From assembly GCA_013289685.1 (NCBI GenBank), contig JABCZL010000019.1, forward strand, positions 45,503 to 109,502: 64,000 nucleotides of DNA, written 5' to 3'. This DNA is from Acidobacteriota bacterium. GTDB taxonomy: Bacteria; Acidobacteriota; Terriglobia; Terriglobales; Acidobacteriaceae. Positions 55,397-64,000 of this stretch are shown piece by piece. A program made the translations under genes and the position numbers. The notes beneath the pieces are model-generated. The model made no database searches. It had not been told where the DNA came from and was given only the letters and a program-made list of their open reading frames with translations. Every line of letters starts with the position of its first letter. Positions within the stretch are counted from its first letter, which is position 1.

Positions 55397-56503
55397 ATGG
55401 CATCTCCCATCCCTCCCACCATCGCGGTTTCGGCGAGCGCGCAGTCCGCCGCGAAACCAGCCCTGCTGAGCATCCAGCACGTGGCCAAGAGCTTCGGCCG
55501 CAACGCAGTGCTGCGGAATGTTTCGCTGGAAATTGCAGAGGGCGAATTTCTGACCATTCTGGGGGAGAGTGGTTCGGGAAAAACCACCCTGCTGCGGATT
55601 GTTGCCGGATTCGAAACCGCGACTTCAGGTGAGCTGTGGATGGGCCCCGAGAGACTCGATCACCAGCCGCCGTACCGGCGGCGCGTCAACACGGTGTTTC
55701 AATCCTATGCTTTGTTCCCGCACCTCACCGTCGAGGAAAATGTCGGGTACGGGTTGCGCGTGGCCAAGCGGCCGGCGGCAGAGATTGCGCAACGAGTCGC
55801 CGAGGCGCTCGACAAAGTAAAGATGACCGCGCATGCCAAGGCAAAACCGTCGAAGATCAGCGGAGGACAGCAGCAGCGGGTCGCCTTGGCTCGCGCTCTG
55901 GTGAACCGCCCGCGCTTGCTGTTGCTGGACGAGCCACTCTCGGCGCTGGATGCAAACCTGCGCAGGCAGATGCAAGTGGAGCTGAAATCACTGCAGCGCG
56001 AAGTGGGCATCGCGTTTGTATTCGTGACGCACGATCAGGAAGAGGCGATGGTGATGTCGGACCGCATCGCGCTGCTGCGTTCAGGCGAACTGGAGCAGGT
56101 GGCAACACCACGCGAGATTTACAGCCGCCCGGCCACGGCTTATGTAGCGCAGTTCATCGGCCACACGAATCTGCTGAAGGGCGAAGTGCAAGGCGGAATC
56201 GTGCGCTGCGCGGCGCTGGCGTGGCCGGCTCCCCTTCCGGAAGGGCCGGTGCTGCTTTCTTTGCGGCCGGAGCATGTGCGACTTGCCGGTCCTGGAGCTT
56301 CGGGCACCGGCGTCGTGCGCATTCGCGGCCGCGTAATGCACCAGGCATTTCACGGGGCCACGGAATTAATTCGCGTGGAATGTGCGGACAGGCTTCTGCT
56401 GGTCGTGCGGACAGCGAGCGGAGGTGTTGTGCAAAGTGAAGTTGAGCTCGAGTTCTCCGCTGCCGACGCGGTGCAAGTGCGTGAGTCGCCCGAAAGGATC
56501 TGA
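55397..56503 (+). CDS. potA: Spermidine/putrescine ABC transporter ATPase
   Basis: An ABC ATPase for polyamine import. Walker A GESGSGKTTLLR, Q-loop near FQSYALFPHLTVEENVGYGL, signature SGGQQQRVALARAL, Walker B LLLLDEPLSALDA, H-loop FVTHDQEEAM; a TOBE_2 C-terminal domain (about 285-365). The N-terminal 25 residues are an Ala/Ser-rich lead. Its stop overlaps the next gene's start (TGATG). Confidence 0.95.
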   Translation: MASPIPPTIAVSASAQSAAKPALLSIQHVAKSFGRNAVLRNVSLEIAEGEFLTILGESGSGKTTLLRIVAGFETATSGELWMGPERLDHQPPYRRRVNTVFQSYALFPHLTVEENVGYGLRVAKRPAAEIAQRVAEALDKVKMTAHAKAKPSKISGGQQQRVALARALVNRPRLLLLDEPLSALDANLRRQMQVELKSLQREVGIAFVFVTHDQEEAMVMSDRIALLRSGELEQVATPREIYSRPATAYVAQFIGHTNLLKGEVQGGIVRCAALAWPAPLPEGPVLLSLRPEHVRLAGPGASGTGVVRIRGRVMHQAFHGATELIRVECADRLLLVVRTASGGVVQSEVELEFSAADAVQVRESPERI

Positions 56504-57351
56504 TGTTCTCGCGTGCCTACAAAACCGTAGTGACGGTCCCGCCGCTGCTGTGGGTCACGGTGTTTCTGCTGGTGCCGTATCTGCTGATGTTCTGCTACAG
56601 CTTCTGGTCGGTGTCGCCGGCCCAAGCCATCGTGCATTCGTGGAATCTCGAGAACTATAAAGAGCTGTTGCAGAAAACGGTCTACTGGCAGACGCTGCTT
56701 CGCTCCATGTGGATCGCGGCGCGAGTGATGGTCTTTTCTCTGCTGCTGGGATATCCGCTGGCGTATTTTCTGTCGTTCTACGCGGGCAGGCGAAAAGACC
56801 TGCTGTATCAGATGGTGATTATTCCGCTGTGGGTCAGCTATCTGGTGCGGGCGTATGCGTGGAAGACCATTCTCGGTTCCGACGGTGTGCTCAATACGCT
56901 GCTGCAATATGTCCACCTGACCAGGCATCCGCTCGATTTTCTGCTCTACAGTCCATTCGCCGTGGTACTCACTTTGACGCACATCTATACGCCGTTCACG
57001 TTTCTGCCGATTTATGCCGCGCTGGAGCACATTCCCCGCAACCTGGTCGAGGCCTCGCATGATCTGGGCGCGAATCCTGTGCAGACTTTCTGGAAGGTCA
57101 TTTTCCCGCTATCGATTCCCGGCGTAGTTGCCGGAGCGACGTTCGCTTTCGTTTTGAGCCTCGGCGACTTCCTGGCCCCACTGCTGCTGGGCGGACCGAG
57201 CGGCATCATGATTTCAAACATCGTGGTCAGCTTGTTTGGCGCGGCCTACAACTGGCCACTGGGCGCAGCGATTTCGCTGGGCATGCTGGTGATCGTGGTC
57301 AGCCTGCTGTTTCTTTCCGAGCGCCTCGAAAAGAAATGGAGCTTCTCGTGA
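56503..57351 (+). CDS. potB: Polyamine ABC transporter permease
   Basis: An inner-membrane permease, six helices in 282 residues. The first large loop and IIPLWVSYLVRAYAWKTILG are PotB-type, with the EAA loop NLVEASHDLGANPVQTFWKVIFPLSIPGVVAG. The start codon shares a base with the potA stop, so translation is coupled. Confidence 0.95.
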   Translation: MFSRAYKTVVTVPPLLWVTVFLLVPYLLMFCYSFWSVSPAQAIVHSWNLENYKELLQKTVYWQTLLRSMWIAARVMVFSLLLGYPLAYFLSFYAGRRKDLLYQMVIIPLWVSYLVRAYAWKTILGSDGVLNTLLQYVHLTRHPLDFLLYSPFAVVLTLTHIYTPFTFLPIYAALEHIPRNLVEASHDLGANPVQTFWKVIFPLSIPGVVAGATFAFVLSLGDFLAPLLLGGPSGIMISNIVVSLFGAAYNWPLGAAISLGMLVIVVSLLFLSERLEKKWSFS

Positions 57352-58199
57352 ACTCCTCCACCAGTAATACTCCGTGCTCTCGCTGGCTGCTCGTCCATGC
57401 TCTGGCGGTGTTTTCGTTTCTGTATCTGCCGATTGCGGTCCTCATCCTCTATTCGTTCAATGGCCAGGGCGTGGGAGGATTTCCCCCGCATCACCTCACG
57501 TTCGACTGGTACCGCATCCTGTTCGCAGACGGGCCGATCTGGGATTCGGTGCTGAACAGCGTGCAGGTGGCATTTGCGGCGATGGCGATCTCGCTAATGC
57601 TCGGCATCCCGGCGGCGCTGGCTCTCGACCGGGCACAATTCCCCGGCAAGGCGCTGTTCCGCCGACTGGTGCTGCTGCCGCTGATCCTGCCCGGCATTAT
57701 CACCGGCCTTTCGCTGCTCATGCTGTTCAACGTGATGGGCACGAAGCTCAGCCTGATGACGATCATGCTGGGCCACGGCACCGCTCTAATCTCAGTGGCG
57801 ACGACCGAAGTTTTCGCGGGCCTGCAGAAGCTGGATCGCGCTCAGGAAGAAGCATCACTCGACCTGGGCGCAAACTACTGGCAGACCTTCTGGCGAATCA
57901 CGGTCCCGAATTTGAAGTTGCCGATCATCGGCGCGGCGCTGCTGATCTTCACCCTCTCGATGGACGAAATCGCGGTCAGCTTCTTCCTCATCGGCCGCGA
58001 CAACACGCTGCCGCTGGAAATCTGGGGCCGCCTGCGCCGCGGCATCACGCCGGAGATCAACGCCGTCTCGACCATCATCTTTGTGTTCTCTCTGGTGACG
58101 ATCGTGATCTGGTACCGGTTGCGCGTCCGCGCGGAAGGTGGCGTCGACATTGGCGGCGAACTGGTCGAAGACTCCTCCACCAGCACCTTGTCATCCTGA
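57348..58199 (+). CDS. potC: Polyamine ABC transporter permease
   Basis: The partner permease. LYLPIAVLILYSFNGQG, LGHGTALISVATTEVFAGLQKLDRAQEEASLDLGANYWQTFWRITVPNLKLPIIGAAL includes the EAA loop. The start is set at the GTG at 57348 (GGAG six bases upstream, GTGA overlapping the potB stop); an ATG four codons earlier is possible. The stop codon lies within the left end of a palindromic repeat (CTTGTCATCCTGAG), so the last residues derive from that repeat. Confidence 0.92.
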   Translation: MNSSTSNTPCSRWLLVHALAVFSFLYLPIAVLILYSFNGQGVGGFPPHHLTFDWYRILFADGPIWDSVLNSVQVAFAAMAISLMLGIPAALALDRAQFPGKALFRRLVLLPLILPGIITGLSLLMLFNVMGTKLSLMTIMLGHGTALISVATTEVFAGLQKLDRAQEEASLDLGANYWQTFWRITVPNLKLPIIGAALLIFTLSMDEIAVSFFLIGRDNTLPLEIWGRLRRGITPEINAVSTIIFVFSLVTIVIWYRLRVRAEGGVDIGGELVEDSSTSTLSS

Positions 58200-58313
58200 G
58201 GACCGCGTTCTTTGCGGGCCGAAGGACCTACGCACTCTGCGGGCAGCATCGGCGCCCCCGGCGATTCCATAGATCCTTCGGCCCGCGAAAAACGCGATCC
58301 TCAAGATGACAAG
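58187..58313. repeat. Full-length TGTCATCCTGAG palindromic repeat
   Basis: About 127 bp. The left arm (CTTGTCATCCTGAGGACCGC ... GCGGGCCGAAGGA) and the right arm (GATCCTTCGGCCCGCGAAAA ... CTCAAGATGACAAG) form a long imperfect inverted repeat of about 38 bases. It overlaps the potC stop codon at 58197-58199. Relatives are at 26731 and 28395. The remaining bases to typA look like its promoter. Confidence 0.8.
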
Positions 58314-58397
58314 CCTTTAAGTAACCGCGTCTTTCGTGGTGATTTCTCTCCCCGCATAGTAAAGTGGTAGTACACCATATTTCTGGAAGGATCCTTT

Positions 58398-60218
<1,821 letters not shown>

Positions 60219-60249
60219 TAAAGATAAAGAAGACTCATAAAAAAGAGCC

Positions 60250-60486
60250 GTGAAACCGCAACGAAAACCCGAGAAGAGCACCAAGGACAAGCCCGCACTG
60301 CGCATGTTTCTGGCCCCATGCAGTTGCGGAACGACCTTTGCGGTGGCGGAGAACTACGATCATCAAGGCACGGCCTGGGGCCGCTACCTGGTGTGCCCAG
60401 GCTGCGGGAAGAGGCACGATCCCAAGAACCGGCTGCTGCAGATGGGATTCCACGCCGAGGGATACTGGAAGGTGGACGAATGCTAG
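60250..60486 (+). CDS. Small zinc-ribbon-like protein, 78 aa
   Basis: Contains CSCG and CPGCGKRHD, a likely zinc-binding pair in a basic N-terminal context. The GTG start (60250) has GAGC before it. The end of the protein (LLQMGFHAEGYWKVDEC) is polar. It follows typA by 31 bp and may be co-transcribed. Function unknown. Confidence 0.6.
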   Translation: MKPQRKPEKSTKDKPALRMFLAPCSCGTTFAVAENYDHQGTAWGRYLVCPGCGKRHDPKNRLLQMGFHAEGYWKVDEC

Positions 60487-60673
60487 CTTGTCCGCGGGCG
60501 GCGCTCTCACCTTTAAGATTGATTTAACAAGCCGGGTCCGGAAAACCTGCTATACTGCTCGCCGCATTCGACTGTTCGCCAGCTCCGGTATCGATTTTCA
60601 GGAACGGCCCTCCCGACCTGCCAAGTCCGCCGAATTGCTCGCACTTCCGACAGCTCAATGCAGAGGCAGACGC

Positions 60674-61015
60674 GTGAAGAATATTTTTGTGGGGAACTTG
60701 AGCTTCAATACCGCCGAAGACGAACTGCGCCAACTGTTTGAGCCTTTCGGACAAGTTGACCGAGTGAGCATCATGACCGACCGCGACACGGGACGCTCCC
60801 GCGGTTTCGGCTTCGTGGAGATGGCCAGCAACGAAGACGGAGATAAAGCAATCACAGCTTTGAATGGATCTTCGGTCGGCGGACGCACGATCAACGTCAA
60901 CGAAGCGCGGCCCAAGACCGAGCGCACCGGCGGCGGAGGCGGCGGCGGCGGACGCGACCGTGGGGATCGTGGCGCCCGGGGCGGCGGCGGTGGCGGGCGG
61001 CGCGACCGCTATTAG
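60674..61015 (+). CDS. RNA-binding protein (RRM domain, Gly/Arg-rich tail)
   Basis: A single RRM (about 2-78): RNP2 IFVGNL and RNP1 RGFGFVEM are intact, with aromatic RNA-contact residues. The C-terminal 30 residues are Gly and Arg/Asp repeats (RGG-like). Such small RRM proteins are common in Acidobacteria, cyanobacteria and Planctomycetes and are often cold-induced (family knowledge). The start is a GTG at 60674 with AGAGG upstream. Confidence 0.93.
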   Translation: MKNIFVGNLSFNTAEDELRQLFEPFGQVDRVSIMTDRDTGRSRGFGFVEMASNEDGDKAITALNGSSVGGRTINVNEARPKTERTGGGGGGGGRDRGDRGARGGGGGGRRDRY

Positions 61016-61155
61016 AGCGGATTCCCCGACGAATTGAAGCCGTGGATGCTGCTTCGCGACCTGCACTCGCGAATGTAAGCATCTTGCGTCGCCTTGGCAG
61101 CAACGTTCCCGTTGAAGGTACTTCCCCTGCCCATGTAGACTGTACGTATCCGTGC

Positions 61156-61232
61156 GCGCCCGTAGCTCAGCTGGATAGAGCGGTTGCCTCCGGAGCAACA
61201 GGTCGGGAGTTCGAATCTCTCCGGGCGCACCA
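61156..61232 (+). tRNA. tRNA-Arg (anticodon CCG)
   Basis: GCGCCCG (61156-61162) pairs with CGGGCGC (61222-61228), followed by A and an encoded CCA (61230-61232). The anticodon stem GTTGC/GCAAC encloses loop CTCCGGA with anticodon CCG; the T arm has GTTCGAATC. No integrase is adjacent. Confidence 0.96.
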
Positions 61233-61292
61233 GATCCCTTCTCACCAACCACGCCAGCAGAATGACGGATGCGTATCGCGCGTGGCGAAACC

Positions 61293-62174
61293 ATGACCCA
61301 GGACCTTTCAGTTCATCATCATCCCGTGCATCCGCTTTTCCTGCCCACGATTCAGCGCGCCGCCGCAGAGTACGCACTCAGCAACGAGCAAATACAGTTT
61401 TTTCATGAGTACGGATACTTGAAAGGAATCCGCATTCTGTCGGACGAACAGGTAGATGTGCTCAGGGGCGAATTGGCTGGACTGTTGGACGCGCGAGCCG
61501 AAGAGCGGGATTTATTTTACGAGTACAACTCGAACGAGTCCGGCGATCCGAATCACGTGTTGTTCCATGCCCTGGGCGCATGGCGGATAGCGCCGGGTTT
61601 TCACGATCTCCTGTGGCATCCTGCGTTCACAATTCCGGCCGCGCAACTTCTTGGCGGAGCGGTTCGGTTCTGGCACGATCAACTCTTCTGCAAGCCGGCC
61701 CATCATGGCGGAGTCGTGGCCTGGCATCAGGACTATTCTTATTGGACGCGAACTCAACCTCTGGCTCATCTCACCTGCTGGATTGGCCTTGACGATTCGA
61801 CCCGTGAAAACGGGTGCTTGCTATACATTCCAAAGAGTCATCGCTGGCCAGATCTACCCATCACGGGACTCGCCGGTGACATGGATGCCATCAGCGCAGT
61901 TCTGGACAACCAACAGCGCCGCGAGTTCGAGCATCCAGTAACGGTGGAATTGAAGAAAGGCGAGGCTTCATTCCATCATCCGCGGCTGGTGCATGGATCG
62001 TTTGCCAACCATTCTGACCGCTCGCGCCGCGCGACCGTCATCAACGTCATGAAGGATGGCGTGCGCTCAGCGAGCAATGAACCGCTGCTGCACGGTGTGC
62101 CGGTCATCCCGCCCGGGGAGAAGGTCGAAGGACAGTTCTTTCCGTTACTATCGGACAAGCAGACCCAAGGATGA
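61293..62174 (+). CDS. Phytanoyl-CoA dioxygenase (PhyH) family protein
   Basis: A Fe(II)/2-oxoglutarate oxygenase-like protein. The iron-binding HxD is in [10 protein letters not shown] and the distal His in [11 protein letters not shown]; a following Arg ([10 protein letters not shown]) fits the 2-oxoglutarate contact. The ATG at 61293 is preferred to one eight codons earlier. PhyH proteins hydroxylate diverse small molecules; no substrate clue is given by the neighbours, a tRNA and a methyltransferase on the other strand. Confidence 0.87.
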   Translation: MTQDLSVHHHPVHPLFLPTIQRAAAEYALSNEQIQFFHEYGYLKGIRILSDEQVDVLRGELAGLLDARAEERDLFYEYNSNESGDPNHVLFHALGAWRIAPGFHDLLWHPAFTIPAAQLLGGAVRFWHDQLFCKPAHHGGVVAWHQDYSYWTRTQPLAHLTCWIGLDDSTRENGCLLYIPKSHRWPDLPITGLAGDMDAISAVLDNQQRREFEHPVTVELKKGEASFHHPRLVHGSFANHSDRSRRATVINVMKDGVRSASNEPLLHGVPVIPPGEKVEGQFFPLLSDKQTQG

Positions 62175-62190
62175 CTCATTTGCTTGAATC

Positions 62191-62220
62191 AAAGAACCGT
62201 AGATAAAAGAACCGTAGACA
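62191..62220. repeat. Two 15-bp tandem units
   Basis: AAAGAACCGTAGATA and AAAGAACCGTAGACA follow each other in the gap between two convergent genes. Probably slippage. Confidence 0.8.
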
Positions 62221-62251
62221 ATCGATGCCACGACGAAACGCCCTGCGGCTC

Positions 62252-63130
62252 CTAAGCTCCCGCTCCCGCCGGTTCCTTTCCCGACAACTTCAACACCACC
62301 GCTCCCGCTAGATACTGCGTATTGGGCAGAGACAGCAACACGCGATCCATGTGGTGCAGCGCGAAGATGACAAATCGCCTCCACGCTGACTCCTTCAGTG
62401 GCGTATCCCGCAGGATGAGCCGTGTCACCCTTCCGAAACATTGAAAGAACTCAGCCTCTACCCGAAACTCGCGCTGCAATGTGCTCATCGATTTCGGAGT
62501 CAGCGGATAACACCGCGGCGAAACGCTCGCTGGCCCCGCAACCGGCACATGCTTGCGCAACCAGCTCAGCAGCGGACTTTGCGCGATCGGTTCGCTGAAC
62601 ACGCCAAACCCTCCCGGCGCCAGCACACGCGTTATCTCGCCACTCGGGGTTTCCAGATCGCTCTGCAGGTGATGCCAGATTCCACGTCCCACCACGCGAT
62701 CGAACCAACGATCGGGAAATGGAATCTGCTCGCACGTCGCCACCACGGGATGCACAAGATCTCCCACGCCGTTGGCCTCGGCCATCTGCATCTGCACGCG
62801 CACTGCCTCGCTGGCGATATCGAGCACCCACATTTCCGCGCCCTTCATCGCCAGCAGTATTGCAGAACTATCGAGGCCACAGGCGAGATAGAGAATCCGC
62901 TTGCCGCTCACATCTCCCAAAATTTCAAACCAGCGCTCCAGAAAAAACAGCCGCGGGTGCCGCAATTCGTTGTAGCGCCGCACCACTTCCGGAGGCACCG
63001 CCAGCGATACCTTCTGCTGGGCGCTATAGAACTCGTTGTACCAATTCTTATCGACTGCGCTGGAAAGCTCCGCCGGATTGGAAGCGACGTTTCTCGGAGA
63101 GGAGACACCACGACCTGCATTGCTATGCAT
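62252..63130 (-). CDS. SAM-dependent methyltransferase (class I)
   Basis: A Rossmann methyltransferase of 292 residues. Motif I reads RILYLACGLDSSAILLAMKGAEMWVLDIA (SAM binding with an atypical CGLDS loop), then IPFPDRWFDRVVGRGIWHHL and VLAPGGFGVFSEP as motifs II and III. The C-terminal part (FRVEAEFFQCFGRVTRLILRD ... HHMDRVLLSLPN) is hydrophobic-rich, as in lipid or quinone methyltransferases. The start is set at the ATG at 63128-63130; upstream in-frame sequence has AGGAG but no start. Target unknown. Confidence 0.85.
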   Translation of the reverse strand: MHSNAGRGVSSPRNVASNPAELSSAVDKNWYNEFYSAQQKVSLAVPPEVVRRYNELRHPRLFFLERWFEILGDVSGKRILYLACGLDSSAILLAMKGAEMWVLDIASEAVRVQMQMAEANGVGDLVHPVVATCEQIPFPDRWFDRVVGRGIWHHLQSDLETPSGEITRVLAPGGFGVFSEPIAQSPLLSWLRKHVPVAGPASVSPRCYPLTPKSMSTLQREFRVEAEFFQCFGRVTRLILRDTPLKESAWRRFVIFALHHMDRVLLSLPNTQYLAGAVVLKLSGKEPAGAGA

Positions 63131-63446
63131 ACAAGGGAACCGGGTTAACCGGAATCTCCTCTTTGACTTCAAAAACGCGAGAAATCATACACCCATCTCG
63201 CTGTCGCAGATTCAGCCCCACCACGATTCGATCTCGGTGGCGTTCGCCATCGACGGCAATCCGACACGTTGTACTGCCTTCAGCGTTGAGCTGCGTTTTG
63301 AGGGCGAAGTGATTGGCGAAACTCGATTACACGCATTGACTACCCCCGCAGGTATTCGGAATGTTTCAATATTTCCACAGAGAATGCCTTGCAAACCTGC
63401 AGTGTGAGTCCTTCCCCTCTGCCTCACGGCGTGAGAGAATGGGGTC
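63131..63446. other. Intergenic stretch with a protein-like plus-strand frame
   Basis: About 316 bases without a supportable gene. One plus-strand frame ending at 63407 reads like a beta-rich protein piece (AFAIDGNPTRCTAFSVEL, FEGEVIGETRLHAL) but has no plausible start clear of the methyltransferase gene. It may be a gene remnant. A small hairpin (CTCAC-GGC-GTGAG) lies at about 63423-63435. Confidence 0.3.
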
Positions 63447-63617
63447 ATGACACGGACCAGCCTGCCCCAGCCGCATGAGCAGCGGAAGGTGGAAGAACTG
63501 CTCGTTAAACTTTCGAAAATGAAACCGATCTCCGCAAAACCGGCCCCCATTGTCCTTGGAAACCCTGCAATTCGTGCAGCCGGCACAGCGAACTCACAGG
63601 TGTTTTTCTCAACGTAA
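63447..63617 (+). CDS. Possible small protein, 56 aa, before a terminator
   Basis: An ATG frame (MTRTSLPQPHEQRKVEELLVKLSKMKP...) ends at TAA 63615-63617, and a good intrinsic terminator begins 22 bases later, which supports a real transcript. GGGG precedes the ATG. The first part is helical and charged, the second hydrophobic. No family recognised; it could instead be a non-coding RNA region. Confidence 0.35.
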   Translation: MTRTSLPQPHEQRKVEELLVKLSKMKPISAKPAPIVLGNPAIRAAGTANSQVFFST

Positions 63618-63638
63618 CGAATAGGTCGACCCAACCGT

Positions 63639-63665
63639 GCCCACAGCTCGGCCTGTGGGCTTTTT
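63639..63665 (+). terminator. Intrinsic terminator
   Basis: GCCCACAG (63639-63646) and CTGTGGGC (63653-63660) pair over eight bases with a six-base loop, followed by TTTTT. This is the most classical terminator in the window. It ends a plus-strand transcript whose gene is at best the small frame just before it. Confidence 0.8.
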
Positions 63666-63814
63666 GGTGGTTGGCGAAATATCGCCTCTCTGGCGCAGAG
63701 AACCGCCTGCCGTTTTCCACAGGTCTGCACAGAAATAAACCGTCCGCGTGTGACGAACAAACTTGACCGAGGATATGCGCCCACTACGCTGTCAATTGGT
63801 GAAAAATCGCCCTA

Positions 63815-63869
63815 CACAAGTTTGCGCTTTCCTTTCGCTTTTTTGGCGAACAAAAGGCGCAAGCTTGTG
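63815..63869. repeat. 13-bp inverted repeat with inner stem
   Basis: CACAAGTTTGCGC (63815-63827) and GCGCAAGCTTGTG (63857-63869) pair with one G-U. Inside, TTCGC and GCGAA form a second stem around a T-rich loop. It stands 12 bases before a possible ATG at 63882, so it could be a leader structure. Confidence 0.65.
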
Positions 63870-63881
63870 CTAAGGCCTTCC

Positions 63882-64000
63882 ATGAGAAGGCCGGTCGGAG
63901 TCAAGTCGATTTTTGCGGTTCGTGAAACATCGTTGTTCTTCCGCCGAGTGGCCACTGTCGCCATGCTTCCATCCGCACTCTCGAGGAGCGGTTTTCTTCG
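63882..64000 (+). CDS. Possible N-terminus of a gene running off the window
   Basis: An ATG frame, open to the edge, gives MRRPVGVKSIFAVRETSLFF and about 20 more residues that could be a signal-like segment. Only AAGG precedes the ATG. Too little is visible to name it. Confidence 0.25.
   Translation, partial: MRRPVGVKSIFAVRETSLFFRRVATVAMLPSALSRSGFL

Noticed and set aside
63212..63784. Minus-strand open frame of 190 codons near the right edge
   Set aside because: It crosses a plus-strand terminator, has low-complexity Ser/Arg content and no family likeness.

Overview
The window reads like a chromosome segment of a soil-type Acidobacteriota (inference; Terriglobia such as Koribacter or Sulfotelmatobacter relatives are my best guess). 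The grounds are three very large Oar-type TonB-dependent receptors with N-terminal carboxypeptidase-regulatory-like domains, a giant exported BNR/Ig-repeat protein, a ToxR-like membrane-anchored regulator beside one receptor, GC-rich coding sequence, and many short palindromic repeats between genes.

Layout. 1-2246 looks like the end of an integrated element: small hypothetical genes (one a zinc-ribbon membrane protein), an intact tRNA-Leu(UAG), a tyrosine integrase whose stop lies one base past the tRNA, and a second tRNA-Leu(UAG)-like 3' part lacking a pairing 5' half. 2257-12193 is a maltodextrin locus: exported GH13 cyclomaltodextrinase-like enzyme, TonB receptor, divergent ToxR-like regulator, SLC45-type sugar transporter and 4-alpha-glucanotransferase. 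12298-21624 is mixed metabolism: benzoate-CoA-ligase-like enzyme, nucleoside deaminase, zinc-ribbon protein, APC permease, a second TonB receptor, L-2-hydroxyglutarate oxidase. 21703-26523 encodes the giant BNR protein and 26828-29755 a molybdate transporter (modABC). 29845-35381 holds a PQQ-like propeller, a GT39-like membrane glycosyltransferase, DUF3467 and GAF proteins and an exported helical protein. 35592-41509 carries glycolytic gpmI and eno with a decayed hicA/intact hicB pair, a DUF2059 protein, a vapBC-type pair and a phosphoesterase between them.

41661-58199 is the most coherent block, a putative polyamine/GABA/beta-alanine utilisation island. On the minus strand are methylmalonate-semialdehyde dehydrogenase, a GabT-type aminotransferase, an aminoaldehyde dehydrogenase, an APC permease, a HemL-like aminotransferase and a third TonB receptor. 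Divergently on the plus strand are an unusual MerR-XRE-cupin regulator and a full potDABC transporter. A perfect 8-bp inverted repeat wrapped around a TATAAT box lies in the shared promoter region. The proposed flow is outer-membrane capture, ABC or APC uptake, transamination and oxidation, then MmsA-type conversion to acetyl- or propionyl-CoA.

58398-63130 is housekeeping-like: typA, a small zinc-ribbon protein, a Gly/Arg-tailed RRM protein, tRNA-Arg(CCG), a PhyH-family dioxygenase and a methyltransferase. The last 870 bases contain only weak small reading frames, one terminator and one strong inverted repeat.

Inter-gene repeats are a second theme. One TGTCATCCTGAG-type palindrome family appears three times and seems to have supplied the start codon of modA and the stop codon of potC. 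A perfect 20-bp inverted repeat sits between two genes of the amine cluster.
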